Below the pieces are notes generated by a model, which saw nothing but the letters and a program-made list of their open reading frames with translations, was not told the DNA's origin and did no database searches. Shown one piece after another: positions 15,471-24,423 of a stretch of 64,000 nucleotides of DNA. The position numbers and the translations under genes are program-made. Origin of the DNA: CBDBCU01 sp965242615 (lineage in GTDB: Bacteria > Chloroflexota > Dehalococcoidia > Lucifugimonadales > UBA3495); the NCBI GenBank assembly GCA_965242615.1, contig CBDESR010000005.1, positions 2,108,001 to 2,172,000 of the forward strand. The letters are read 5' to 3'. Position 1 is the first letter of the stretch. Each line of letters starts with the position of its first letter.

Positions 15471-18400
15471 TCAGTCGGCCGCGGCAACCATTTGTTGCAG
15501 CCGTTCCTGAAAAACCAGCAACCGCTCGAGAACCCGGGTCAGCCGGGGCAGCCACGGATCGCCCAAGCCGCGCATTGACAGCTTGATTTGCCGGTTGCCA
15601 ACCCGGGCCGCCGGCCCTAAAACCCGTTCCAACGGCGCTTTGACGCTGCCCACCGCCTCCCGCAGATTCAGCGTAATGCCGGCTGAGGTGTGCAGGATGG
15701 ACTCTATCCCGACCGTGGCCGCCAGGGCGCGCAAGTCCAGCAAAGTCAGCAGATTCTCCGCCTCCGGGGGCAGCGGCCCAAACCGGTCGCGCAATTCCTC
15801 TCGCAATTCCGGCAGGGCGGAACGCTTCCGCACTTTGGCAAACCGCTGATACAGAGCCAGGCGGGTCGGCGTGTGCGGAATGTAACTTTCCGGCAGGGCG
15901 GCCGCTACCGGCAGCTCCAGCCGCGGCAATTCCGGCCGTGTCAAGTCCGGCGCCGGGCGGCCCGCCGCCGGGTCCGCCGCCCGCTTTTCCTCTTGCAGCT
16001 CCGCTACCGTTTCCTCCAGCAGTTGCCCGTACAATTCCAGCCCGACTGCGTGGATTTGACCGCTTTGCGCCGCGCCCAGCAAATTGCCTGCCCCCCGAAT
16101 TTCCAGGTCCCGCATCGCGATCCGGAACCCGGAACCCAAATCGGCCGCCTCCAGAATGGCTTGGATCCGCTGCTCGGCCGCTTCCGTAATGCGGCGGCCC
16201 CGCGGCAGCAGCAGATAGGCATAAGCCCGGTGTTCGCCCCGGCCCACCCGTCCCCGCAACTGATACAGCTGCGACAAGCCGAAACGATCCGCCCGATCCA
16301 AAATCAGGGTATTGACATTGGGCATATCCAGCCCGGACTCGATAATGGTAGTGCAGACCAGCACATCCGCCTCCCCCTCGGCAAAGGCCACCATCACCTC
16401 CTCTAATTCCGCTTCCGCCATCTGCCCGTGTCCCACCATAAAGCGGGCTTCCGGCACCAGTTCCGCCAGTTCCGCCGCCGTGCGGTCAATGGTTTTGACC
16501 CGGTTGTGCAGAAAGAAAGTCTGCCCCCCGCGCTCCATTTCCCGCAAAATAGCTTCCCGGATCGTGTCCTCACTGTACTCGGAGACAAAGGTTTTGACCG
16601 GCAAACGAGCTTCCGGCGGCGTGTTCATCACGCTCATATCCCGCAGTCCCGACAACGCCATGTGCAAGGTGCGGGGAATGGGCGTAGCGCTGAGCGTCAG
16701 CACATCCACCTCCTGCCGCAGTCGTTTCAGAGTTTCCTTGTGGCTGACGCCGAACCGCTGCTCCTCGTCCACCACCACCAAGCCCAGATTCTTGAACCGC
16801 ACATCCTTTTGCAGCAGGCGGTGCGTGCCGATAACAATATCCACCACGCCCTCCTGCAAACCCTCAATGACGCCTTGCTGTTCCTTCGGCGTGCGGAAAC
16901 GGCTCAACACTTCCACCTGTATCGGGTACGGACTGAGCCGCTCGCTGAAAGTAGCGTAGTGCTGCTGCGCCAGCACCGTCGTCGGCACCAGCAAACCCAC
17001 TTGCCGCCCATCCGCCACGGTCTTAAAGGCGGCCCGCAAAGCCACTTCCGTTTTGCCGTAGCCCACATCCCCGCAAATCAGCCGATCCATCGGCTTGGGC
17101 TGCTCCATATCCAGCTTTACTTCGTCGATCGCCTGTACCTGATCCGGGGTTTCCTGATAAGGAAAGGAATCCTCCAGTTCCAGCTGCCAAGCCGTATCGC
17201 CGCCGAACTGATGCCCCTCCGCCGCTTGGCGGGCCGCATACAGTTTCAGCAGTTCCTCCGCCAGTTCCCGGGTCGAGCTTTTGACCCGCTCCTTCATCCG
17301 CGCCCACTCGGCGGTTCCCAGCCGGGTCAAGCTCGGCGGCTGGTCTTGCGCGCCCACATAAGCCCCAACCCGATCCAAATGGTCGGTGGGAACATAGAGC
17401 TTGTCGCTGTCGGCATACTCCAGCACCAGATACTCTTTAGCGTCGCCGTTATCCCCCATTTGCGTAGTGCCGGCAAAGCGGGCAATGCCGTGGTCAATAT
17501 GCACCACATAGCTGCCCGGCGTCAGTTCCGACAGGATAATATCCTCGCCCAAAGAATTACGGGCGCGCGGCGTCCGGTAGCGCCGTTCCTTAACCGTGCC
17601 AAACAGTTCCCCATCGGTCAGCAGAGTAAGCGCTGCGGCGGCTTGCTTTCCCTTGCCCAACACGGCCGCCGTCCAGCCCTCCGCCAAAGAGCCGGGTATC
17701 AGGTAAATCCGCCCTGGCTGCGGCCGACTTTCCAGAGCTTCCGCCCGGGCCGCGCCAACGCCGGCTTCGGCTAAAACTTCCTCCAAGCGGCGGGTGTGCT
17801 GACTGACCGCAACCACCGCTTGCCCCTGCCGCAGCCGGATTTTCAAGTCATCGCTGAACTGTTCCAATTGCCCCAAGTAAGCCGGAGCAGTTTGGAACAG
17901 ACTATCCACGCCATCGCCGACCCAGCTTTCCAGCAATACCCGTTCCTTATGCCGCGCCAAGCCGGCGGACAATTCCCGCCAGGTCAGATAAGGCGAAGGA
18001 AAGCTGCCCGGCAGTTCACCCCGCCCTTCCCGGCTTTCCCGCATTCGGAAAAACTTTTCCTCCAGGTCCAAAGCCTCCGTTTCAATCTGGCTTTCCCGAT
18101 CCAGTACCAGCACGGCGTCAGCCGGCAGGCAGTCGAGCAGGCTGCTGCTGTTCAGCAAGCCGTTGTAAAAAGACAGAGTTTCGATATTGGGATTGGCGAA
18201 CAGTTCAACCAGCTCCTCCTCAATCCGCTCCCGAGTGGCCGCCGAACAGTTGGCAAACTCAATGGCCGCAATGCGCCGCGCCATTTCCCCTTGCTCCGCC
18301 AAGCCCGGTAGCTGCTCCCGGGCCGGGATGACCACTACCTCGGCAGCGGCCTCGCCATCCATCTCCACCGGCATCGAGCGTTGGGTATAAGGGTCAAAGG

Positions 18401-19064
18401 GACGCAGCGTATCCACTTCATCCCCCCACAACTCCAGCCGCCAAGGATATTCGCAATGCGGCGGGAAAATATCGATGATACCGCCCCGCTGACTGAAAGC
18501 GCCGGGACTTTCGACCAACGGCTCGTGCCGGTAGCCCAAACGAACCCACGCCGCCAGCAGTTCCTCAATGCGGGCAATGCGCTGCCCCACCCGCAGCCGG
18601 GTAAAATCCCCGGTATCCCCATCCCCCCCGGCCAGCACCGACGCCGGCAAAGTCAGCCGCAGTGCCGCGGCCACCGAAGCCACCACCAGCGGCGGCCGTT
18701 GTTTATCCGATGCCCTGTCCGCATTGACCGCGGCCGCCGCCAACACCGATAAAGCCGTCAGCCGCTGGTTAACCGTGCGCGCATCCACCGCCAACCGCTC
18801 AAAGGGCAGCACCTCCGGCTCCGGCAGCAGATAGACCGGCGCCGCCTCCCCTAGGTAAGTCAGCAACTGGTCGTGGAGCCGCCGGGAATCCTCCGGCCGC
18901 GGCGTCAGTACCAGCATTGGCTGGCGGCGGCTAATCCATAAAGACGCCAGATAAACCGGCCGCGCCCCCCGCCGCGCCGTGATGCGGCCTGACTCCCCAT
19001 TGCCCCGGTCCACCGCCCGGGGGATAACGCCGTCAAAAGCGGAAAGGATACCGGATAAGGACAT
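15471..19064 (-). CDS. mfd: Transcription-repair coupling factor Mfd
   Basis: Mfd displaces RNA polymerase stalled at DNA lesions and recruits UvrA. With the ATG at 19064 the protein has 1197 residues. In order it shows a UvrB-like N-terminal module (LASLWISRRQPMLVLTPRPE; SQRGGIIDIFPPH), the RNA polymerase interaction domain (GSYVVHIDHGIARFAGT), the RecG-like translocase with Walker A GDVGYGKTEVALRAAFKT, DEEQRFGVSHKE, TLSATPIPRTLHMAL and ESGLDMPNVNTLI, and the C-terminal TRCF domain. Longer starts at 19163 (ATG) or 19190 (TTG) are open, but the extra 33-42 residues look non-coding and AT-richer; GGAG lies 13 nt before the chosen ATG. Length is normal. Confidence 0.95.
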   Translation of the reverse strand: MSLSGILSAFDGVIPRAVDRGNGESGRITARRGARPVYLASLWISRRQPMLVLTPRPEDSRRLHDQLLTYLGEAAPVYLLPEPEVLPFERLAVDARTVNQRLTALSVLAAAAVNADRASDKQRPPLVVASVAAALRLTLPASVLAGGDGDTGDFTRLRVGQRIARIEELLAAWVRLGYRHEPLVESPGAFSQRGGIIDIFPPHCEYPWRLELWGDEVDTLRPFDPYTQRSMPVEMDGEAAAEVVVIPAREQLPGLAEQGEMARRIAAIEFANCSAATRERIEEELVELFANPNIETLSFYNGLLNSSSLLDCLPADAVLVLDRESQIETEALDLEEKFFRMRESREGRGELPGSFPSPYLTWRELSAGLARHKERVLLESWVGDGVDSLFQTAPAYLGQLEQFSDDLKIRLRQGQAVVAVSQHTRRLEEVLAEAGVGAARAEALESRPQPGRIYLIPGSLAEGWTAAVLGKGKQAAAALTLLTDGELFGTVKERRYRTPRARNSLGEDIILSELTPGSYVVHIDHGIARFAGTTQMGDNGDAKEYLVLEYADSDKLYVPTDHLDRVGAYVGAQDQPPSLTRLGTAEWARMKERVKSSTRELAEELLKLYAARQAAEGHQFGGDTAWQLELEDSFPYQETPDQVQAIDEVKLDMEQPKPMDRLICGDVGYGKTEVALRAAFKTVADGRQVGLLVPTTVLAQQHYATFSERLSPYPIQVEVLSRFRTPKEQQGVIEGLQEGVVDIVIGTHRLLQKDVRFKNLGLVVVDEEQRFGVSHKETLKRLRQEVDVLTLSATPIPRTLHMALSGLRDMSVMNTPPEARLPVKTFVSEYSEDTIREAILREMERGGQTFFLHNRVKTIDRTAAELAELVPEARFMVGHGQMAEAELEEVMVAFAEGEADVLVCTTIIESGLDMPNVNTLILDRADRFGLSQLYQLRGRVGRGEHRAYAYLLLPRGRRITEAAEQRIQAILEAADLGSGFRIAMRDLEIRGAGNLLGAAQSGQIHAVGLELYGQLLEETVAELQEEKRAADPAAGRPAPDLTRPELPRLELPVAAALPESYIPHTPTRLALYQRFAKVRKRSALPELREELRDRFGPLPPEAENLLTLLDLRALAATVGIESILHTSAGITLNLREAVGSVKAPLERVLGPAARVGNRQIKLSMRGLGDPWLPRLTRVLERLLVFQERLQQMVAAAD

Positions 19065-19359
19065 ATACGGATTTGCTCCAACTTTTCTTGGGACTTTGGA
19101 TGATTTGCCCATAGCAATAGGGAAAAGGGCTAACGCCGGCGTTAGCCCCGATTCCCTCCTCATTGTAGCCCCTAATTGGCATACCGGCAAGGGGCTGACC
19201 GCAAATTTCCCCTCACTTTTGCCCCCATCCCCTCATCCGCCGACCCTTTCCCATTTACCCTGAACCCGTTAAAGGACGGCAAAATCTTGCAGCGGACCGA
19301 AATACGCCGGAAATTCCCGAGTCATTCCCCCAAACCTTGTCCCTCGATACTCTGCGCGG

Positions 19360-19390
19360 TTGATGAAGCCGGGAGGCTATATGCTACAAT
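19360..19390 (+). promoter_or_regulatory. Promoter of the PaREP1/HEPN-like gene
   Basis: TTGATG (19360-19365) lies 19 bp before an extended -10, TGCTACAAT (19382-19390). Transcription would start near 19397, so the ATG at 19420 is preferred over the in-frame starts at 19360 and 19381. The remainder of the 19065-19359 gap holds nothing I can name. Confidence 0.5.
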
Positions 19391-19419
19391 GGGGGAAATT
19401 GGCCGAGGGGGTGAGGGTT

Positions 19420-19944
19420 ATGGTTGATTACAGCAATGGCAACGCGCCGGGGGTGATACATCATTCCCGCACTTGCCGCCGCTTGATTGGTCAAGCCAAC
19501 TACGAAATGGAGCAGCGGGGCGACCGGGTGCAGGCGTCGGATAAGGCGGCCGGGGCGGTGGCGCACGGGGTCAAGGCGGTTGCCGAGGCCCGGCAGTGGC
19601 GGCACGATTCCCATAACCGGCGGCGGCGCATCGTCTATCTGCTGGCCGCCGAGTATGGGTTGCCGGACCTGAATGTGATGCAGGACACCGCCGACCGGCT
19701 GCACGACAACTTTTACGAGGACGCGATGTACGAGCCGGAAGTGCGCGACCGGCTGGAACGGGTGACGGGACTGCTGGCAATTTTTATGGAGTTGCTGGAG
19801 CGGGGGCCTAACCCGGATTTCACGCCGACGCCGGAGCAGGAAATGATGCTGAGTCGGCTGCGGTTGACCGATGAGGAAATAGCGGAACGGGCGGCCATTG
19901 ACTATCCGCCACCGCTGCCGGAGTTTGATCCGGCGGGGGATTAG
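19420..19944 (+). CDS. PaREP1/HEPN-like protein
   Basis: The 174-residue helical protein starts after a G-rich ribosome site (GAGGGGGTGAGGG). The N-terminal part, CRRLIGQANYEMEQRGDRVQ and ASDKAAGAVAHGVKAVAEA, follows the PaREP1/HEPN pattern in which a helical pair handles nucleic acid or nucleotide partners; HEPN toxins carry an RxxxxH motif, and here only RQWRHDSHN gives a loosely similar basic/His patch. The second half is acidic. It is monocistronic with its own promoter. Function is unknown; a toxin role would need a partner, which is not adjacent. Confidence 0.55.
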   Translation: MVDYSNGNAPGVIHHSRTCRRLIGQANYEMEQRGDRVQASDKAAGAVAHGVKAVAEARQWRHDSHNRRRRIVYLLAAEYGLPDLNVMQDTADRLHDNFYEDAMYEPEVRDRLERVTGLLAIFMELLERGPNPDFTPTPEQEMMLSRLRLTDEEIAERAAIDYPPPLPEFDPAGD

Positions 19945-19993
19945 GGGCGGGAGCGGTAGTGCTGACCGGGTTATTTAGAGGAGGGTATCGGGA

Positions 19994-20926
19994 ATGAAGA
20001 TTGCGGTGATGGGGGCCGGGGGCGTGGGCGGGTATTTCGGGGGGCTGTTGGCCCGGGCCGGGCATACGGTTACTTTTGTGGCCCGGGGGGCGCATTTGCA
20101 GGCGATACGGGAGCGGGGGTTGCGGGTGGAGAGCGGCAATGACGGGGTTTTTACGGCGCAAGGGGCGGCGGTGGAGGATACGGCTACGGTAGGGCCGCAG
20201 GAACTGGTGTTGTTCACGGTCAAGATGTATCACAATGCGGCGGCGATAGCGGCGACCCGGCCGCTGCTGGGGCCGGATACGCTGGTGCTGACGCTGCAAA
20301 ACGGCATTGACAACGGGGAGCAGTTGGCGGCGGTGTTGGGACGGGAACGGGTTTTAATCGGTTCCTGCTATCTGGAGGGGCGGGTTAAGGAGCCGGGAGT
20401 GGTTACCCAAGGCGGGCCGGGGGCGGCGTCTTTCGGGGAGTTGACGCCGGGGATTACGGAGCGGTGTCAACGGCTGTTGGCGGCGTTTCGGGAAGCGGGC
20501 TGGCGGGTGGAGCTGCAAGAGAATATGCCGGGGATGCTGTGGAAAAAGTTTGCCTACTTGGCCGGGTCGGCGGCAGTGGGGGCGGCCAGTAATTCGGTGT
20601 TCGGGGAGATGCGGACGATAGCGGAGACGCGGGCGATTATTCAGGGGGCGATTGAGGAGATTTTGGCGGTGGGACGGGCTTGGGGCGCGCCGATAATGGA
20701 GGATTCGCTGGAGTGGGCGATGCAGTCGCTGGATAATTTTCCGGCGGCGGGGATGTCGTCGCTGGGGAAGGATTTTCGGGAGGGGCGGCCGGTGGAGTTG
20801 GAGGGTTTGACCGGGACGGCGATACGGATGGGGCGGGAGGTGGGAGTGCCGACGCCGATTAACGATACGCTGTACGGGGTTCTGAAGCCGTGGGCGTTGC
20901 GGATTGAGCGGGAGTTGGGGAGGTAG
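19994..20926 (+). CDS. 2-dehydropantoate 2-reductase family protein (PanE/ApbA-like)
   Basis: This 310-residue ketopantoate reductase family protein has the NADP-binding GAGGVGGYFGGLLARAGH at residues 7-24, the central TLQNGIDN, and LWKKFAYLAGSAAVGAASN, whose lysine matches the catalytic Lys of PanE. The C-terminal SSLGKDFREGRPVELEGLTG with the acidic residues after it is also typical. PanE makes pantoate for coenzyme A, but the family includes many dehydrogenases of other keto acids, and no panB/panC is nearby. It is followed about 100 bp later by a zinc-type dehydrogenase and a cupin gene, suggesting a small catabolic group. Confidence 0.85.
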   Translation: MKIAVMGAGGVGGYFGGLLARAGHTVTFVARGAHLQAIRERGLRVESGNDGVFTAQGAAVEDTATVGPQELVLFTVKMYHNAAAIAATRPLLGPDTLVLTLQNGIDNGEQLAAVLGRERVLIGSCYLEGRVKEPGVVTQGGPGAASFGELTPGITERCQRLLAAFREAGWRVELQENMPGMLWKKFAYLAGSAAVGAASNSVFGEMRTIAETRAIIQGAIEEILAVGRAWGAPIMEDSLEWAMQSLDNFPAAGMSSLGKDFREGRPVELEGLTGTAIRMGREVGVPTPINDTLYGVLKPWALRIERELGR

Positions 20927-21032
20927 TCCCGCGCCCTTGCCAAGGCAGCATAGCCAAATTGCCATGGCTTGTGGTATAAGTTGGAGCGGTTAGTTGGCTC
21001 AGCGGCAACTTTGCTTTAGAGGAGCAGTTTAG

Positions 21033-22004
21033 ATGAAAGCGGCCCGTTTGGTTGGCCCCCGGCAGTTTGAGATGGTGGAGGCGGAGGTGCCCGCGCCGTT
21101 GGAGGGGGAGTGTCTGATTCGGCTGGAGAAAATATCGGTGTGCGGGAGCGATATTCGGCACGAGTTCAGTCATATCTTTCCCGAGGAGCATTATCCGGGA
21201 CGGCTGGGGGTGCCGGGGCACGAGTGCGCCGGCACGGTGGTGGAGAGCAAGTCGCAGGAGTTTCAGGAGGGGCAGCGGGTTATCATCTATCCGGGTCGGG
21301 GCGTACGGTCGGGCGGGCTGGTCGAGTATATCGCGGCGACGCCGGATTGGATGTGCGCTTTGCCGGAGGAGGGGGACTTGGCGAAGTGGGTGCTGTGCCA
21401 GCCGTCGGGTACCGTGCTGTATTCGGTGCAGCAGATGGGGAGTTTGCTGGGCAAGGATGTGGCAGTGGTCGGGCAAGGGGTTATCGGGCTGTCCTTTACG
21501 ATGCTGACGGCGAAGTTGGGGGCGCAGCGGGTTATCGGAATTGACCCGCTGGATTACCGGCTGGAGTGGTCGCGGAAAATGGGGGCTACGGATACGATTA
21601 ACCCGGACCGGGAGGATGGGGCGGCGGCGGTGAACGATTTGACCGGGGGATTAGGCGCGGATGTGGTGGTGGAGGCGGCGGGCTACCCGGACAGTTTCAA
21701 TATGGCATTGCGGCTGGTGAAGCAGTTCGGGCAAGTGATGGTGTTCGGGATTCAGGCGGATGAGCTGATTCCGGTGGAGCATAATTTGCTGATGGAGCGG
21801 CAGCCGCAGTTGATACCGACTACCGGGGGGCGGCTGCGGAATCCGATGGCGCCGATTAAGACGATGGTGGAGTTGAAACGGCGGGGCTGGTGCGATCCGG
21901 GGCAGATGCTGACGCACCGGATGCCTTTTGAGGAGGTGCAGCGGGCGTTTGAGCTGTATGAGGGGCAGCAGGACGGGATTATCAAGGTGGTGATGACGGT
22001 TTAG
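21033..22004 (+). CDS. Medium-chain (zinc-type) alcohol dehydrogenase
   Basis: The 323-residue protein has the MDR fold: catalytic-zinc Cys37 in SVCGSD, the PGHECAGTVVE motif (61-71), and the Rossmann segment DVAVVGQGVIGLSFTMLTAKLG with the acidic VIGIDPLD after it, indicating NAD rather than NADP. The four-Cys structural-zinc lobe of classical enzymes is missing, as in sorbitol or threonine dehydrogenase relatives that lost it. GGAG lies before the ATG. It sits between the PanE-like and cupin genes. The substrate cannot be read from sequence. Confidence 0.85.
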   Translation: MKAARLVGPRQFEMVEAEVPAPLEGECLIRLEKISVCGSDIRHEFSHIFPEEHYPGRLGVPGHECAGTVVESKSQEFQEGQRVIIYPGRGVRSGGLVEYIAATPDWMCALPEEGDLAKWVLCQPSGTVLYSVQQMGSLLGKDVAVVGQGVIGLSFTMLTAKLGAQRVIGIDPLDYRLEWSRKMGATDTINPDREDGAAAVNDLTGGLGADVVVEAAGYPDSFNMALRLVKQFGQVMVFGIQADELIPVEHNLLMERQPQLIPTTGGRLRNPMAPIKTMVELKRRGWCDPGQMLTHRMPFEEVQRAFELYEGQQDGIIKVVMTV

Positions 22005-22089
22005 CGGGGGGCAAGGGTTTCGGGATTCCCGTTGGGACGGGAAGGACGGTCGGCAAAGGGAAAATCAGGAAGTTGAGGAGGGAACGGTT

Positions 22090-22428
22090 ATGGGGACTTA
22101 TCGGATGTTCACCGGGTCGGACGGGCAAACCCATGTGGAGACGATTGACTTGGCGGAGACGCCGGAGTGGACGGCGGCGCAGGAAGCGACGACGATTACT
22201 TTCCGGGAGGCGCCGGCCGGGCGGTATCAGGATTGGCACCCGGCGCCGCGGCGGCAGTATGTCATCATCCTGTCGGGACAGCTGGAGATTGGGCTGGGCG
22301 ACGGGAGCAAGCATATTTTCGGGCCGGGGGATGCGCGGTTGGTGGAGGATACGACCGGTCAGGGGCATACGACGGCGACTTACGGGGATGGGCCGTGCGT
22401 GACGGCGACGGTGCCGCTGGCGGGGTAG
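22090..22428 (+). CDS. Cupin-domain protein
   Basis: A 112-residue single-domain cupin. It shows a cupin motif 1-like segment (RYQDWHPAPRRQYVIILSGQLEIGL), where the His-containing WHPAPRRQY replaces the usual G(X)5HXH(X)3-4E pattern, so the metal site is reduced. The second motif is GDARLVEDTTGQGHTT, containing a His. GAGGAGGG precedes the ATG. It could be a small-molecule binding or isomerising partner of the dehydrogenases upstream. An intrinsic terminator follows. Confidence 0.8.
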   Translation: MGTYRMFTGSDGQTHVETIDLAETPEWTAAQEATTITFREAPAGRYQDWHPAPRRQYVIILSGQLEIGLGDGSKHIFGPGDARLVEDTTGQGHTTATYGDGPCVTATVPLAG

Positions 22429-22455
22429 GTGTTGGGGGCATTGATGCCGGTTGGG

Positions 22456-22486
22456 GGGGCGGGTTTTGAGAACCCCGCCCCTTTTT
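22456..22486 (+). terminator. Intrinsic terminator after the cupin gene
   Basis: GGGGCGGG (22456-22463) pairs with CCCGCCCC (22474-22481) and is followed by TTTTT. The same hairpin type recurs at 23926 and 24389, so it may be a small dispersed repeat used as a terminator. Confidence 0.75.
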
Positions 22487-23654
22487 AATCGGTGCACTTT
22501 GGTTCGGAGCGTATCAGCTCGCCAAGCTCAGAAATATCGTACTCAGCCCGTACCTCGTAGCTAGATCCCATTGTCCCAGAGAGGATGAGGGTATCCGAGT
22601 TCTTGGCTTGGTTAAAGACGGATAATACTGGAGATTCCAAACTGTAGCCACTGAGGCTCGGATCCCACATAACATTTTCAAGAGACCCGTTGTCGAACCT
22701 GACCGACGAGGCAGTCAGCTCGCCATAAGTCGTTTCCCCCTTACCGAACACTTCGCCGCTGGCTTCTATACGTAGATAAATGCTTTTCTCGCCAGTGCAA
22801 TGAAATTGCAACTGCGGAACGCCAATTCCAAACAACGGCTCATACTCAATAGGAGAAACGGTAAATAATCGGAAGTGAAGTGTAACTGAGTCGCTCATTA
22901 CCAAATCTTCTACCCCTTTTTTCACTTGAGGCATACCGCACAGTTCTGGGTGTGCGGCCATTGCATCAGCAAGCCCACTGAGCTTGAACTCGGCAGTGAA
23001 TTCATCGCCAGAGAAATCAGTCATCTGAACATACACTACTTCAGACTGATTAGCCCGGTAAATGAAGGTAATTGGGAAGGGCATAAATGCGCCTTCGTTC
23101 CCGGCCGATTCACGCCAAGACTCAAAGGCGGCAGGGTGTGCATCAAACCTTATTGCCACCTCCATTTTGTCGTCGTAGCCAGCCACATACTGACCACCCC
23201 AATGAACAAACGCTTCCACCCTTTCATCACTACCACACCGCACAACCAATCTCGGAGCGTCATAAATTAGCGGGGCGTTGTGGCTGATGGCTTCAGTGTA
23301 AAGCGTTACCCGCACTTCGTCAGTGATGCGGTCTTGGCGCACGCCCAAGCTACTCCAAGCGGATGGAATTGGGGTGGGTGTCGCCGTGGCTAAGGGCGTC
23401 GGAGTAGGGGACGGGGCTGCAGTGGCCGTTGGGGGCGGCACAGGGGTAGAAGTAGGAAGCGCGGTAGGTTCAGGCGTGGCAGTCGATACTACCATCGGGG
23501 TAGCGGTAGGAGTGGGGGTAGCGGTAGGAAAGGGCGTGTAGGTGGGAAACGGGGTGTAGGTAGGTAGAGGCGCGGGAGTAGGCACCGGGCTGGAGCAACT
23601 GATGGCAAGAGCAGTTAGCGCCAAAGAAATGCCGATAATAACCTTGGAAAGCAT
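22485..23654 (-). CDS. Lipoprotein with Thr/Pro linker and two copies of a beta domain
   Basis: The 389-residue protein (ATG 23654) opens with a signal peptide ending AISC, a lipobox. A linker of about 85 residues made of TPTP/TATP/PTYTPFP repeats follows, as in many Chloroflexota surface proteins. Two domains of about 115 residues come next; both run LVVRC/LQFHC ... F ... A-x-F-x-L-S-G-L or Y-D-I-S-E-L ... P-x-C and end in a Cys. The pattern recalls VasI-like domains, but I cannot confirm this. Codon use is lower in GC than its neighbours. It stands alone, converging on the cupin gene. Likely a surface-exposed sensor or binding protein. Confidence 0.75.
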   Translation of the reverse strand: MLSKVIIGISLALTALAISCSSPVPTPAPLPTYTPFPTYTPFPTATPTPTATPMVVSTATPEPTALPTSTPVPPPTATAAPSPTPTPLATATPTPIPSAWSSLGVRQDRITDEVRVTLYTEAISHNAPLIYDAPRLVVRCGSDERVEAFVHWGGQYVAGYDDKMEVAIRFDAHPAAFESWRESAGNEGAFMPFPITFIYRANQSEVVYVQMTDFSGDEFTAEFKLSGLADAMAAHPELCGMPQVKKGVEDLVMSDSVTLHFRLFTVSPIEYEPLFGIGVPQLQFHCTGEKSIYLRIEASGEVFGKGETTYGELTASSVRFDNGSLENVMWDPSLSGYSLESPVLSVFNQAKNSDTLILSGTMGSSYEVRAEYDISELGELIRSEPKCTD

Positions 23655-23737
23655 TTTCACCCCAGAAAGAAGGCGGTTACCTTTTAGGCAGGGGCAATAT
23701 ATCAAAATAGATTCAGTGGGTCAACTGTTATTTACTT

Positions 23738-23765
23738 TGGGTTTTCTCGTCTGGGCGGCTATAAT
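23738..23765 (+). promoter_or_regulatory. Promoter of a tiny-protein unit
   Basis: TTGGGT (about 23738-23743) and a consensus TATAAT (23760-23765) spaced 16 bp lie 65 bp before a strong ribosome site and a 29-codon ORF. It points away from the divergent lipoprotein gene. Confidence 0.55.
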
Positions 23766-23832
23766 ACTGCGCTTCTTTACAAGAGGCTTAATCGGTATTT
23801 AGTCCGGTTCTGAACGGATAAAGGAGGATTTT

Positions 23833-23922
23833 ATGAAATTCGAAATAGTCATGCGGCGGTTTGCCCTGTCTATCTCTTTGGATTGGAAATTTTTACTTGC
23901 GGTGTCGGTTGTAATCAGTTAG
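23833..23922 (+). CDS. 29-residue peptide with its own promoter, ribosome site and terminator
   Basis: AAGGAGG (23821-23826 region) sits 6-7 bp before an ATG that opens a 29-codon frame ending in TAG. The peptide starts MKFEIVMRRFALSIS and ends LLAVSVVIS: a basic amphipathic front and a hydrophobic tail that may insert in a membrane. A consensus -10 lies upstream and an 11-bp GC-rich terminator begins 4 nt after the stop. I do not recognise the peptide. It could instead be a leader peptide, but no gene follows on this strand. Confidence 0.45.
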   Translation: MKFEIVMRRFALSISLDWKFLLAVSVVIS

Positions 23923-23925
23923 TTC

Positions 23926-23957
23926 ACAGGGGCGGGATCCAGACCCGCCCCTGTTTT
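23926..23957 (+). terminator. Intrinsic terminator after the tiny ORF
   Basis: A perfect 11-bp stem ACAGGGGCGGG/CCCGCCCCTGT with a 7-nt loop ends in TTTT. It closes the 29-codon unit. Confidence 0.8.
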
Positions 23958-24029
23958 AGTTGGCGGTTCCGGACGGGGGCGGCGGAGCAGGAGGGTTACA
24001 TTGCCATAGTAGGGTTCCAGCGGCATAAG

Positions 24030-24353
24030 TCAGGAAATGTAGCCTTGCCGGCGGCCCCAATCCAACCAAGCGGCAACCATTTGGTCAAACTTGCCGGCGG
24101 CGGCGGGCGGGATGGGGTTTTCACCGGTGAGGGTGGTTAAGGCCCCAAACCAATGGTCGGGGCGTTCTTGCAACTCTTGAAGGAGCAGGGGAATGGCCGG
24201 CGGGCCCAGAGCAAGGATTTGCCGGTAGGCGGGATGGCGGGACCGTTGGTAGTCAAAGGAAAACAAGCCGGTTTCCGCCGCCCACTGGTCAGCCAAGGCG
24301 CGGAATTGGGTTGCCAATTCGGTTGGGGAATCGGTTTTAACGGGTTGCTGCAT
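24030..24353 (-). CDS. Small conserved protein, HPAYxxI/WFxAL family
   Basis: A 107-residue protein from the ATG at 24353; the frame is open further but that part covers a hairpin. It contains ELATQFRALADQWAAETGL, then RHPAYRQILALGPPAIPLLL and PDHWFGALTTLTGENPIPP and ends AAWLDWGRRQGY. This set of motifs belongs to a widespread uncharacterised family of about 100 residues found in cyanobacteria and other bacteria, often scattered among mobile or toxin-antitoxin genes. No partner gene is adjacent on the same strand. Function is unknown. Confidence 0.7.
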   Translation of the reverse strand: MQQPVKTDSPTELATQFRALADQWAAETGLFSFDYQRSRHPAYRQILALGPPAIPLLLQELQERPDHWFGALTTLTGENPIPPAAAGKFDQMVAAWLDWGRRQGYIS

Positions 24354-24388
24354 AGGGTAAATATAAACCGGATGGACTGGGTATTCAA

Positions 24389-24419
24389 GGGGCGGGTTTT
24401 GAGAATCCGCCCCTTTTTT
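24389..24419 (+). repeat. GC-rich hairpin, third copy of the GGGGCGGG/CCGCCCC element
   Basis: GGGGCGG (24389-24395) pairs with CCGCCCC (24407-24413), with the loop GTTTTGAGAAT and a following TTTTTT. The loop is shared with the copy at 22456. Both flanking genes read the other way, so here it does not end a known transcript. Confidence 0.6.
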
Positions 24420-24423
24420 GATG

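Noticed and set aside
16428..17774. 448-residue plus-strand ORF
   Set aside because: Antisense to mfd, rich in His, Gln and Arg, without motifs.
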